Assembly (NCBI GenBank): GCA_025094145.1
Contig: JALLLS010000015.1
Span: forward strand, 186,001-250,000
Direction: 5' to 3'
Length of the DNA: 64,000 nucleotides
Source of the DNA: Spinellus fusiger
Taxonomy: Eukaryota; Mucoromycota; Mucoromycetes; Mucorales; Phycomycetaceae
The notes beneath the pieces are model-generated. The model was given only the letters and a program-made list of their open reading frames with translations. It searched no databases and was not told where the DNA came from. Both the position numbers and the translations under genes were made by a program. This document shows, one piece after another, positions 11,573 to 23,625 of this stretch. Each line of letters opens with the position of its first letter. The first letter of the stretch is position 1.

Positions 11573-12215
11573 TTTGATAATGTGAAGCAATGGATAAACA
11601 AAGAAACAAAACTGAGAACAGGAAGCTTATTAAATACACTAAAAAATTAGAGTCCGAGTTCATTTGACGTCACTAATCCAGACTGTATTCTTCAACCTTT
11701 TTATATTAACTACTTTCCAAAGAATACAAAAATATAGGCCACCTTCCTTTTGATGAGTTTTCTTTCTGATTTCTGTGCCTCTGTTCACGTGACAAACGCT
11801 TTTGAATTTCGCATGTTAAAAAATTATTATTTTATTCAGGAGAACACCAGATTCCAAAAGTATTAGAGTGTTTTGAGCAGAATTTGGATCAAAGTGAGTG
11901 GCCAAATAGGTAAAAATTATTATTATTATGATTAAAAAAAAAGTGAGGCTTTGGTCCCTTTCTAAAATTATTATGATTATTATGATGAGTAACTACTTTT
12001 AAGTATTCTATATCAAAGTTGGGTGACTGTTTAGAACATAGACCTCTAATATACCTTCATTTTTGACTTTGACTTCTTTAGACATTTCCATTTTGGTTTA
12101 AATTTTGTTCAGAAAGTACACGAATACTTTTTTAAAACGCTGTACACAACAAATGTTTAGACTATTTCCATAGATCAGAATAATAATAACAAATTCTCTC
12201 TTTAAATCACTATAC
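11573..12215. other. GLO1 upstream region, AT-rich
   Basis: Promoter-side DNA of GLO1 with short poly-A/T and (TTA)n tracts. No other gene is visible. Confidence 0.5.
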
Positions 12216-12310
12216 ACTATTTCCGAAAAATAATGTCACATTCGCTTGTCGTATCTGCGTATTTTGTATTATAAATATTTATGAAACCCAACATTACTTT
12301 TTGGAAATGG
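12216..12310 (+). mobile_element. 95-bp miniature TIR element, copy B
   Basis: It begins ATTTCCGAAAAATAATGTC and ends ACATTACTTTTTGGAAATGG, so its ends are inverted repeats. It matches 10584-10678 in reverse orientation. It ends 10 bp before the next element. Confidence 0.6.
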
Positions 12311-12320
12311 TATATATACT

Positions 12321-12651
12321 ATTCTCGGAAAGTACTCGTTCACAAAAAAAAAGGATACTGAAGTTGGCAAAACAAAGACAAGAAATGTAATAAAAATCCT
12401 CCCCTAGTGGTAATATTTCTTCTAATACTGATATTAACACGATACTTGTCAATACATTTACCCTATGAACTTCAGATAGACTGAATCCCTCGGTTTAATT
12501 AGAAAGATAAGAGAGGCAATGAGTGTCGTACGAGTAAGTTCTTATAAAGAAGAAAATAAAGTCTGACCCAGAGAACTTGTATCACATTTCTTGTCTTTGT
12601 TTTGCCAACTTCAGTATCCTTTTTTTTTGTGAACGAGTACTTTCCGAGAAT
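12321..12651. mobile_element. fold-back element with perfect 68-bp terminal inverted repeats
   Basis: The arms 12321-12388 and 12584-12651 are exact reverse complements over 68 bp, including a run of nine A/T bases. About 195 bp of non-coding spacer separates them. Arms this identical imply a recent insertion or gene conversion. No target duplication was found and no transposase is recognisable, so the superfamily is unassigned. Confidence 0.8.
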
Positions 12652-12661
12652 CTTCTTATCT

Positions 12662-13420
12662 TATAATGGCTTTCAAAAAAAAAGGAAGATTTTTCATTCT
12701 CAGATAGGATTCTTGTATGGGGAAACATTTATTACTTTTAATAAAAACACACATTAAACACACACAGTAGAGACTTCAGGATTAGATAAAGTATAAAAAA
12801 AGATCAACAGGATAATATATACAAGTTTATTGGGTGGAAACTCTTAGTATTTGGTGTTTCCACCTTTGGCCTCAATGACAGCCCTACATCTCCGATACAT
12901 GCTATTGATGAGGTTGTTGGTGACCTCCTTGGGAATTTTGTCCCATTCCTGGACCAGGAGAGCCTTCAAATTCTGGAGAGTGCTTGCTGGGGTCATCTGC
13001 TTGCGAAGCTGATCCATTGTTTGGAATGAATCCCTTGCCACTTCGCGTCCGACCTCTCTCTCGTCTCTCTCATTAAGAATGGGCTTGCGCCCAGTGCTTT
13101 TCTTGGCCTTGAAGCAACCAGTTTCTTTGTATCTCTTTACGATACGGGAAATAGACTGCTGACAAACTCCAAACCTAGCAGAAATGGCAACCTGGCTGGT
13201 CCTATTAACAGTGGCCTCTTGATCAATGAGACAATGGTTATAGCCGTCACTTATTTTTTCTGTTATCAAAAGGTCTTTTTGGTTTGTTCGGTGGTGTTAG
13301 ATGAGGTAGACATTAGAGTGGAAAAGCGATAAATGAATAATGTTTAATAAAAGAAATATTTCAAGAGTAAAACTATACTCTGGATTTTAAATTTCCTTGT
13401 TTTTTTGGAACCCCATTGTA
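12662..13420 (-). mobile_element. internally deleted Tc1/mariner element
   Basis: The ends TATAATGGCTTTCAAAA and (right, reversed) TACAATGGGGTTCCAAAA form terminal repeats with TA at each edge. The 759-bp body holds only the short transposase frame listed separately. It lies 10 bp from the fold-back element and 2 bp from the next TIR element. Confidence 0.75.
12844..13269 (-). pseudogene. Tc1 transposase lacking its DDE catalytic domain
   Basis: A 141-codon frame. Residues 20-100 are the paired-like HTH DNA-binding part (SARFGVCQQSISRIVKRYKE, then a basic GRKPILNERDER). It runs directly into the normal extreme C-terminus (LVQEWDKIPKEVTNNLIN, RCRAVIEAKGG). The catalytic core with WSDES-, DN- and LNPIE-type motifs is absent, which is a clean in-frame deletion. 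A better upstream ATG (MSTSSNTTEQTKK, minus strand near 13312) is cut off by a stop. It cannot catalyse transposition. If expressed it could only bind DNA. Confidence 0.75.
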
Positions 13421-13422
13421 AA

Positions 13423-14574
13423 TACACACCAGGAGATTTTTCTGGCCTTTAAGCGATGATATCTCCTTTTATGTCACAATTAGAAATGACCTTTTACGGA
13501 ACTGTGTTTGAAATCAAAGGGTTTGTAGGTATCTATATTATTATTTCCTTTTATGGATACTTCACTATCAAATTATATTATCAATAGAATATAGTGTTTA
13601 CGAATAAAATTGTTTATTGTAATAGTATAGATAATACTATAGTATGATTATAGCTACTGCCCAAGCGCATTCCCTCATAGCAATAGAATCCACAACCTAA
13701 AAGATTTGTGCTTTATCCTTTGGAGATAGATAACCATGCTCAGGAGTCTACCCTAGACAGTATAGAAGACCACCTGAGACTGACTTGAATGGAGTCTTTA
13801 CTTGCCTAATAACAATACATTGAGTGTGTTGTGGATTACAATGATCTCAAGCCAAGATAAAGACACTGCTTGCCTTTTTACCTCAAGAACAGCCTTTGGT
13901 AGTGTCTATCACTTCCTTCTATTGTTTCTCTTTGTTAATAATAGTACATTACCTTGCTCAGATATGTTCATCTTGATGAGTATTTGAGTGTTAGGTTGTA
14001 TGTGCAGTGTGGTAAATAACAAAAGAATGAATTAAGTAAAACTCACAAGTCAAACAATTCACACTCTATTTGCCTTGAGCCTAAGAGACAGTATTAGAAC
14101 CAATACCTTGTTATCATTAAGTACTATTGTTGAGAACATTTACAATGAGTTAGTTGAAGTGATTATGGATATTGAGTCAATAAATAAATACACTGTTCTC
14201 AACACAAGTAAGTTTGGTTCTATTTTATGGACAATGACCACTAGAGTTAATTCAGTGTGTTCTGTAATACATCTTTCTTAAGCAGTGTTATACTGCAAAT
14301 ACTATGGGCTTATAGTTAACACATTATGTTAAACAATAAATGCAGTGACTGAGTTGTAATATTGAGGTGATTCTTGTTCTATTTCTTCTCTTTACAGCCA
14401 ATTCTATACTTTTCAATTGCAGTCAATCCTCACTGCTTAAACAGGCAATAAAGTTTGAAATAGCTCATTTAGACAGCGAAAAGGCCTTTTAAAACACATT
14501 GGCCAATCATAAGAATATTGCAATTTTATTCTCAGGATATTTTCTTACATATCTCAGAAATCTCCTGGTGTGTA
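13423..14574 (+). mobile_element. 1.15-kb non-autonomous TIR element, copy 3
   Basis: Bounded by TACACACCAGGAGATT and AATCTCCTGGTGTGTA with TA at the edges. It is nearly identical to 1733-2884. One C-to-T change near 14033 puts a stop in the remnant frame that is open in copies 1 and 2, so that frame is not under coding constraint. It lies about 150 bp from the stop codon of the ITC1-like gene. Confidence 0.85.
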
Positions 14575-14731
14575 GGCCATCTTTAATAGTTACGAGGTGC
14601 TTTGCTTATCTTCTATCTAGTCTCTTTGCTAATATTTTCTATTCCACCTTATCTTGTATGACAAGAATGATTTAAACTGCATTGGTGTGCAAGTATATTA
14701 TAACAGTAAGAGAGAAAAACAGTAATTTAGT

Positions 14732-17700
14732 CTATTTAGCATATTTGTTGGTGTACGTTAGCCAAGAACCTGCAGTAGGATATAATGATATCTTGGTGCG
14801 TGTACTACGGCGGGGGGCATCAACAACTTTTGCTACAGCCTGTTCCTTATGTAAGAATGATGTCAAGCCTCAAAAATACTATCCAAAGCATGAAATAACT
14901 TACATTGTAGCGTTTCTTCATACCAATAGTCAGAGAGTAGACATGCTTCTCTAACTCCCGCTTCAATTTACTCTCTCGAATACCTTTTGGATTCAGCCAT
15001 TCCAAGAGATTCTCAAGCTAATACATATGGTTCAAGCTAAAGCCCGGATTTTTTCCCTGATAAGAGAACTTACCTCTTCAGGCTCTTGGTAGACCCACCA
15101 CCATTCCTGTGTGTCTGAACCCAGAGAAGACATGGATTCCAATGACTGTGTTAACAATTCACACTCCTTTTCCAGACCTTGCTTTCTCATCAATTGAGAA
15201 ACAAAGTCAATGCCTCCTCCACGCCCGCATGGTAAGGTATGATGTTTGTCCATTGAGGGGTGATTGCGCTCCAATAAGAGTAGTTTGTCTGTATCGGATG
15301 GGCTTTGGACATAAAGTCTGCCTGTCCCATGAGAAATACCACCACCAATATGATCCAGATAGTAGTATCGATTATAGAACTTGTCACGACCAAGAGATTT
15401 GATTCTAAGAGTACAGAACTTGCGAAGATCACGCTCAACTTGTTCTTCCTAGCATACTATTTAGGAATGCCCCACCACAATGGGGGAAAAAGGGCTAAAT
15501 ACCTTTTTATACAATAGTCTTTCATCTTCATCAAGCTTCTTGCGTTCGTCTGATCGTGCCTTTTGTTCCAATTGACGTGCTTTGGCTTCTTCACGCTGAC
15601 GGTGATGAAGTTTTATACGTTTATTCTCATGGGCTTCTCTCTGTGTCTGTCGTCGCTTAAGAATAGCCTGACGAGACTCGTGTATCGACGATTTCTTAGT
15701 TAAAGGCTGAGATGGAGCATGGGGGCTACATAGATGCAACAAAGGAATAAAAATAAGATCAATCGACCACCCATAGAGTGCATGCCTTACACATCATCTT
15801 CTGAATCACTGTTTTCTGAATCACTTGGGTCTACTGTGTGTAGTTTTCCATGAGTGGCTTCAGAGGATTCTCCTGTACGTCTTTCATAGTCTACTCTAGC
15901 CAAAGAACTGGTGGGCTAGTCAATAAAAATCTATCCATATCGAGTCACCTACATTCGCTTTCTTTCTTTGCTTAATTCTATTTTTTGTTTTCTTAATTCT
16001 GTAAGCTGATCTTGGCATTCTTCCATATACTCTCTAAACAAGGACATGAACAGTTTACAAAAGATATTCAGGTGGTTTACTTACTTTATAAAAGTGCATT
16101 CATTGACACACTGCACAAGTAGTTCAAATATTGCAATCTTATCTTTTATGCTGAGTGCAATATAGGCCTTTTCACGCTCTCCCAGTGTAGAATCAGGACA
16201 AGGTACAAGCAAATTCAGTATTCTGTCAAACTCGGGTACTTTGTCTAATGGAGCCAACTGTAAAAACATAATACAAAAGGATATAAGAGAATTCAGTCTA
16301 TAGAGATAAAAATAGAACGTGGTTAAATGTACCTGATTAATACAGCCAATAAGTACATCCTCCCATCCTTTGCGATCTTCTGTAAGTGGGATAGATTTGC
16401 TATTCCATTGCATACCCACTTTTGCCACTGCTTCACTGCCACAGCCTCTTTCCATAAGCGATGCACGACGAGAAGGTGTAATGTGTTCTTCAAATTCAGA
16501 GAGTTCAGACTTATTATCATCATTGCTTGATGGACTTGCGACTGTTGATATTTCTTTTTGGGATTCTTCAATAGGTGTACTTGCACGCAAATGATACTCA
16601 TCGTACAGTGCTAAATTAACAGCAGGAGTTCCCTGACTCTTTGTTTTGTGTTGCTGATAAATAATTGCATTTAGCAAAGCAACGTTACTTTCTATCAAAA
16701 GACGAGCCTTGATAGCACTTGAATCATGGTAAAGTGCATTTTCGAAATCATCAATGGTGAAGGGAGAGAGATCTAATGGGCGAGCAAAGATGCTGAGAAA
16801 ACACCAAACCATTAACAGGGAACCAAAACAATCCATAGGAATGGTTGTTTTTCTGGGAATTGGACATAAAGGCATATCTCCTGTTGGATTCTGTACAGGC
16901 TTATTGGCGTGTGCTGTGTTAGGTGACATGTCCACCACTTTTCCTTCTCCTGAAGGATCTCTTCTGTAAGCAGGCACATCCAGATCTTCAATTGGGTATT
17001 TTATGATGGATTCCAAGTACTTGACATCCATCATCCTCGATTCAGACTTGGATGTTTTATCTTCGTGGTTAAGATGATTTCGCTTACGAGAATTTGAATA
17101 GGCATTGTCTTTCGCTTGTTGGAGTTTGAGAGGAAGCTTAGAGTCGATTCCATATTTTTCAGATAGCTCAGTCTATGGAGTAGTTTATGTTAATTACCCA
17201 TGAAAATAGGACGATCCTCATCACTTACTTTTACCATCCACGGTGCACCCATATAGGTCTCTTTTGTAGCACATCTGCGTATAAACTTCTTAAGTAGATT
17301 TTTTGAATACGAGAGTCGGTCGCGCCTAAAGCAGAGAAAGAGGTTGGATACTATTGTAACATGTAAAAGACATACTTTAGCTCAGTTTTGCCGACTAATT
17401 TTACGCAATCCTCGATTCCCTCTAAATGGTTGTCGATGAGTTGTACTTTATAGGTTGTATTTTTGCTGATATTATTTTTGGAATCTTGTTTCTCTGAAGG
17501 ATACACTTCGAGAATACGTGCGTTGTACCTTTGTATGTGCAAATGTAGACGTAGACGTAGATGTGATTGTATACAAAGACAGTGGTGTCAGTTAAATGCT
17601 ACTCGCTTGAATCGTTTCTTATTTGATATATTACGCTATCTTGTCATCCCATATGCAATTCACAATCTCGTCTGCAATATACCGTTCCAAGAAGTACATG

Positions 17701-18314
17701 TAGATGTCTTCCACTACTGAATCCAGACGTGCAGTTTCTATTCTTCGGTGTTGAGTGAACGTTGCTCTTACGTATCCAGAACAGATAAAACACACAACTT
17801 ACGAAATTGAACACGCTCTAATACACGCTGTTGAAGATTCTCTGGCAGTTTATCTCTTACCCGGTCTCTCTCTATCATCTCGCTTTTTAGTGCGTCTTCA
17901 TAGGTTAAATTGGATCGGCCAGTTATTTCACATTGCCATACAGGACGCCGGTAGAGTGTCAATCGCTGTAAATAAGTACTAAAGATAAAAAGTCAAGGAT
18001 ATATCAAAATAAGACAAATAAGATGGTATTAGGTGTAGATATCATCTCAACTCTTGTCTTTTCATAGATGACAGATATAGGCACAATCAACAAGCCATAG
18101 TCTCCTATTGAACTCTGTCTATCCAAAGCCATACACAAGCAGTGGTGATAGTATCAGGACACAATAGGAAAGAAGGATAAAAAGGATACGTATAGTCTTC
18201 AAAGACTTCATTTGTAATTCGATAATACCATACTTGACGTTCTTTGTCTTTTTTGGTGGGGTCGTATGTAGGTGGTTGTAAGAGAGGATAGCGTTTACGT
18301 TTGAGAAGTGGCAT
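14732..18314 (-). CDS. ITC1: ITC1/ACF1-like ISWI chromatin-remodelling partner (WAC, DDT, WHIM domains)
   Basis: Thirteen exons keep one frame (about 883 residues): 18314-18190, 17978-17803, 17716-17635, 17528-17376, 17325-17229, 17172-16333, 16257-16085, 16033-15953, 15895-15791, 15725-15503, 15448-15074, 15017-14904, 14839-14732. The start MPLLKRKRYPLL followed by VWYYRITNEVFEDY and LYRRPVWQCEITGRSNLTYE is the WAC domain of Itc1/Acf1/WSTF, which is linked to DNA and nucleosome binding. The DDT motif (FGSLLMVWCFLSIF, near residue 327) should dock the ISWI ATPase. A charged coiled-coil stretch (exon 10) precedes the WHIM-type signature EWWWVYQEPEE (near residue 805). Nuclear nucleosome-spacing role by family. 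Acceptor choices for exons 3 and 9 are the least certain. No PHD finger or bromodomain follows, as in fungal Itc1. Confidence 0.87.
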
Positions 18315-19107
18315 AGCAGAAATCGATGTTTTGACAAGGCAGTGTTTACAAAAAGAGTAGTAGGTGGCTTGTCTAGGTATAAAAGATAAAGAAAATAAAT
18401 AAATTGAACAAGGCAAAAAGACGTGCAAGAGAAAGAATCCTGGAAGTGCTTACTTTATGTCTTTAGTAAGGAAGACTTGCGATTAAGATAGGATAAGAGG
18501 TATATATGTTCTATAGGCTTAAAACAACCAATACGTATTAACTTCTGCGTTCTTCTTTGAAGGTCCCTTTTCAGTAGTGAAAGGGCAAGCAGATAAGAGG
18601 GCAAAAAAAGATTGGCAGGTTCAATGATATTTAACTCAATGAGATGTCTAAGAAAAGAAATTGTGACTCTTCTTTTTAGCATGAAAGCTTTTGTTTTTTT
18701 TCTGGCCTTCTTTGACTTAGTCTTATGTAAAGAGAAAGTGAAGAACTGAAAGGCAAAGATTTAATGATAACTTATTAGATAAAGATAATTAAAGATGTTT
18801 GTTATCCTATTACTTGTTTTTGTTGTTGATATATATTCGAGTCTGTTTTTTTTACTAGAAATAGTGTATATGTCTATCACAAAGTATATGGGCTATTGTT
18901 CTGATGGCTACTTGTTTTATTAATTAGTTAAACATTGGCCCTATTTTTCTTTTTCTTTTTGCCTTAATGAGTATAAACTATCATTAAAATAACAAATATT
19001 AATACATATTGAAGATAATCAGTCATCCCCTGTAACTTATATGTAGTCCATCTATCTATAGAATACAAAATTATATTCAATAAATAAATAAATAAATACT
19101 CTTCTTC

Positions 19108-19144
<37 letters not shown>

Positions 19145-19490
19145 CATACATAAACTAAAGACGTGAATATTTAGTTTTTAAATAAATATTTATAAAAACT
19201 ACTCTAAGCCTGGATACTTATTTTTATTTTAATAGTTTAAAGGCAATACAAAAACATATTTATAAGATCAAAATAACCATTATCAAGAGAGATCGTGGAG
19301 CTTAAATATTTCATACTTTCGCCTATATATATTTTACCAGAACACTATAGAACATTGTGTTATTCTACTTCAGACATTAAGTCTGCAACACTTTGTGTGA
19401 TATATGGCTGTGTAAAGACGCTTAATAAAAAGTAATTTGTATAAAAGCAAAAGCAAAAGCAAAAGCAAATGCTAACACCACGACGGAACT
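18315..19490. other. intergenic region upstream of ITC1
   Basis: It contains a minus-strand frame at 18455-18682 (75 codons, basic, no recognised domain) with donor- and acceptor-like sites. That could be an alternative 5' exon of ITC1, but I do not call it. A (TAA)n microsatellite lies at about 19108-19143, and (AAGCAA)n at 19446-19468. Confidence 0.4.
19108..19143. repeat. (TAA)n microsatellite
   Basis: About a dozen tandem AAT trinucleotides. Confidence 0.9.
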
Positions 19491-19524
19491 GCTTGATGTT
19501 CCTTTGTACAGTGGGGGACAGCAT

Positions 19525-19872
19525 TTAATCGACAAGAGATTTGAACTCAATGAGTATCTTGACCTTGTCATTGCTGACTTTGCTAACTGAGGCATCTAAT
19601 CGTAAGAGTTCAATGTTTCCTGAATCAGCCTCTTTTTGCTTAAAGATGTTACATACGTCACAAACAGCCACTATGAACCCACATGAACAGTCTGTGGCAT
19701 CCACAGAATTACTAATAGTCATTCCTACATTGTACAAAACGACATGTTACTAATATGCATCCCTGGCAATGGTGAGCCAGCCTATTCACCATGAGTCGCA
19801 TATCGTCCTCATTGTATATGCTAGCTTCAAGAAACGATGTCAAAAAAATTATAGTCAAGATGCTCTCCATGA
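19525..19872 (-). CDS. possible small secreted cysteine-containing protein (unresolved gene model)
   Basis: Two minus-strand frames. The upstream one starts MESILTIIFLTSFLEASIYN, which looks like a signal peptide, and continues into a HHCQGCI segment. The downstream one (to a stop at 19525) has four cysteines in TDCSCGFIVAVCDVC and then a charged tail. The frames differ by one base near 19740-19760. No intron of credible length joins them in phase, so the gene may be broken or mis-modelled. No family is recognised. Confidence 0.3.
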
Positions 19873-19904
19873 CATCCAAAAATATCACTGATCTGGTAAG
19901 CATG

Positions 19905-21180
19905 CCAGAAGCTATAATTCTTATAAGATGTTTATCGAACTATAGTTTATTTATTTCATATAAAATATAGAAACCGATTAAAATCTCATGGGTGAAAATA
20001 GGTACAAATACTAACCAGAATATATCTGTTGATTTCTCAAAATTGAATAGAGGCAGCAAAAGAAAAGTAGTAAAAGTTATAAGGAATATCAGTCAGTAGA
20101 ATTATCTGGCTTAAATAGTTGTGGGAAGAAGTTGAAAGTAAAAAAAAAAGGTGTAAAGTCACAATTGCCAAGCTAATTGTATAATATTGTCAAACCGTAA
20201 CATTATGATAATCAGATAATAAATTACTAGACATTATAATGTTTTTTATAAGATAAAATACAATGACACACTTCATTATTCTTTAGGTAGTTTACCTGTA
20301 TCACTGGTTTCCATCAGTTAGTCAACCAAAGCTTCAGCGATAACTGAGGAGAAGAAGGGATGGAGATGAACCAGAAAGCTTGGACCTTTTCTTGATTCAG
20401 AGAAATAGATAGAAATGCAATAAGAAAGAGGAAATAAATAGCCTTTATTAGCATTGAACAATGTCAGCTATTATTTATTATATGTTAATGTAATTTTGTC
20501 GTCAATGACTTATTGAGTCCAAAGGTATTTGGTTAGCTAATGTAGGACTAACTCTGCTCTTTCTTATTCAACTTTGTTATTCTTTTATACTTCTATTCTA
20601 ATATAGTGATTATTAAAAACAGAATAACTTTGCAGATATCCCTACCAAAAGGCATACATTCTAATACAGGCTATTGTACTCTTATACTATCTTTAAAAGA
20701 TCTATCCACTGCATTTAAACACGTTACGACTTATCACAAATGCTTCATTTCATACCATTGGTTTTGTGGCTGTTTTTTACAATTTGCTAACTGTTAGTTT
20801 CCTGTTTTTAGTGTATAAGACCTAAGGTAACAGTATCCTGTACAATTTTTTAAGTATATCTCTTCTCAGTATGTCTTGGTTACATCGTATAAAGTTCAGG
20901 CAACCTTGCTCGATGTTATCATACATGTCTACTCTATACTGATAAAAAGGCTTTCCAAATAAATGCAAGGGATGTATTTTTCTGTACATCAATCTGAATC
21001 AGTAGTATTTTACTGTGCATATATTGATATTTTGGTCATTGGCTGAGCATATTTAGCCATATCAATAACAGTTTATATGTCTATTTTGAAGATGATTCAC
21101 ACACAAAAAATTATTGGGTTTATAATTAGGATTAACATACTTGTTCAAGAAAGTGTGAATACAGCCACACCCAATTAATT
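19905..21180. other. AT-rich intergenic region
   Basis: No supported gene. A segment near 20494-20590 (TGTCGTCAATGAC, GGACTAACTCTGCTC, TTTTATACTT) weakly resembles the first 100 bp of the LTR-like repeat at 52585-52860. Confidence 0.35.
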
Positions 21181-21339
21181 TTAATACTTTTGAATATAAA
21201 TTTCAGGACAAAATATTTAGGATATGTTCAACATTAGATAAAACAATCCACATTTGATCTAGAACCACCAAACTTGATCATACTAAGGCTCAACATCTTT
21301 AATTATAGAAAAAATAATAATAACAGTTACTATTTTGTA

Positions 21340-22420
21340 TGGCCTTTTTTGGCATCATTGATTATCTGGTATCTGTCTATTATACTTTGAACTCATTGTT
21401 GTGCAATTTCAACACCAACTCTCTTCCACTCTTCGGAAAGTAGAGCCTTCAAACCTTCAACATTGGTAATAGATACCCCTCTTTTTTTCAATTCGCATTT
21501 CCAAGGCATATCAGATGTGTTCAATTGGGTTCAGGTCAGGGATTTGTACGAGCCAGTACTCAAAGCACCCTAATTTGATGTGTCTCATTTCCACCATCTG
21601 ACATAGGCCCCATTATGACAGCTAACACCCTCTTCTTTCTGGTGCAATTCTATTAACCAAGGATAAAACTCACCAGCCAAAATATTGATATATTTGCCTT
21701 GGTTTACAGTGCCATCAACAAAGACTAATGGGCCAAATCCGCCCGCCCAAATACAGCTCCAAGGTATCACACCACCGCCACCAAACTTCGGTGTTAGATC
21801 ACCATGATTAAGATCATAACATTCTCCGACTTTTCTGATGACACGGGCACCGCTATTGTTCTCTTTCACGGCGTACTTGGACTCATTAGACCAGACGACG
21901 CCTTTCCACTGGTCGTTCGTCCAATTGACATGTTCCTTAGCCCAACAAAGCCGTTTCTCTGTGTGTTTTCATTTAAGGCTGGCTTGTGAGCTGGAGAAAA
22001 AGATCCGAACCCTAGCTGATTGCAGTAACTGATAATGGTGTTTCTACATACATCAACCTGAATCTTCAACATTTCCAATTTCAACTGATTACATGAGGCA
22101 AATAGGTTCTCTCTAATGACCTTTTCCAGGTGTCAGTGGTTCCTCTCACTGGCTTTCTTAGGTTTTCCATGACTATTTAAACGTAATGGTAACCCACTTT
22201 CTTTGATGTTTCTGATAATATTTTGAACTGTGGGCTTTTTCATCTCAACTACGTTTGCGATGATAGTCAATTTTAATCCAGCCTTAAACAGGTAATAAAT
22301 GCCCCATAGCTTTCTATCTTCTGCTTTATCATATTCTCCACGAGTATGTGTTTCTGAAAATGTATCTGAAATATTGTGTTGGTTTAATAATATTTGGAAA
22401 GAATAAGAGTTTTATGCAAA
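21340..22420 (-). pseudogene. Tc1/mariner transposase pseudogene
   Basis: Minus-strand fragments in more than one frame. SYCNQLGFGSFSPAHKPALN is followed, after a frameshift, by LCWAKEHVNWT and VVWSNES. Then come GGGGVIPWSCIWAGGFGPL and YPWLIELHQKEEG. In WSNES the first catalytic Asp is Asn. The frame is disrupted several times. Diverged AT-rich ends near 21185 and 22500 may be the old terminal repeats. The copy at 57005-58140 is from the same family. Confidence 0.8.
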
Positions 22421-22544
22421 AAAAGTTTTTATTTTTTAAATTTAGGCAAGTGATCCGGCAAATGTAATTGACTATTTCAAATTCCGGGCTATTTTTATAC
22501 CAAAAATAATAAACATTATTCTTTCTATCTTAATAACAATTCTT

Positions 22545-23625
22545 TTTCTCTAATGTCTGACTTATCCAACACCACGAAAATCTTCATTAAGACCTCCGAG
22601 ATGTATGGGAAATAGACAAGCCTCGAGAATCGTTCAGTCATTCTCCATGAGGTGCTGAACATGAACACCACCCAAGCCGAGGCATCTCGCATGTTCAATG
22701 TTCCTCCCACCACTGTAGGGGACATTGTGAGACACATCAAGAAAAAAGGCTTGGTACTAACTTCTCCCAAGATTTTTTGACAAAGAAAGTTGGACAACAG
22801 GACCCTCCAATGGTTGAGAAGAACAGCAGTCAGTGATTCTCATCAGACCAAAGTAGCCATCATGGCACACATGGTCATCAAGGTTTCAAGACCAACCTTG
22901 ATAAAATGGGCTTACACTCTTTCAGTCCAGTGTTAAAGCCTCTTCTCCACCAAGAAACATATGGAAGTAAGACTCCAGTGGGCCCGTGAGCACGTTGGTT
23001 GGACACTTGAGCAGTGGCAGCAGATAGTTTGGTCCGATGAGTCCAGGGTCAAACTGATGAGCTTTGACAGGGAAATCAAAGTCATCAGACACCCTAGTAC
23101 GACCTTTAAGCCTAATATTGTCATAGAAATAAGGAAGTTTGGAGGTGGTGGAGTGATGGTATAGGGCTGTTTCAGTGGGGAGGGTGTTGGGAGATTGATT
23201 GTAGTGGAGGGCAGAATAAACTCCGCCAAGTACATTGATGTATTGGGAGATGTCTACTGCCCCAAGCTCGAGCGTCTCTCTCTCTCTCATAAGCCCTGGA
23301 GTCAGTTACCGCCTACAGGAGGATAATGCTAGACCCCATATGAGCAAGGGAACTCGTGAATGGAAGGCAGAAAATAGAATAAAAACTCTTCCTTACTGGC
23401 CCTCACAAAGTCCCGATCTCAATCCAATTGAGCATCTGTGGGCTCACTTCAAGAAGACCATCAGGAAGGACAGAATGGTATATTCCACTAAGAAGAAGTT
23501 GGGGGCAGCCCTGATGCTTGAATGGGGTAAAATATCAAAGGAAGTGACAGACACCCTCATTGCCGGCATGGGGCGGAGATAATAGGCAGTCATTGATGCC
23601 AAAGAATAATGGTGATTATTAGTTA
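22545..23625 (+). pseudogene. Tc1/mariner transposase pseudogene (second family)
   Basis: Plus-strand fragments. An N-terminal HTH part (NTTQAEASRMFNVPPTTVGD) ends in TGA. Next come VRLQWAREHVGWTLEQWQQ, VWSDES and GGGGVMV, then TAG where VMVWG is expected. RLIVVEGRINSAKYIDVLGD is followed by DNARPHM and SPDLNPIEHLWAHFKK. All three DDE-type motif regions are present, but stops and frameshifts break the gene. It lies next to the inverted relic at 21340-22420. Confidence 0.85.

Noticed and set aside
18455..18682. 75-codon basic minus frame upstream of ITC1
   Set aside because: Donor- and acceptor-like sites would join it to ITC1, but the MPLLKRK start matches the family N-terminus and the extra segment has no known counterpart.
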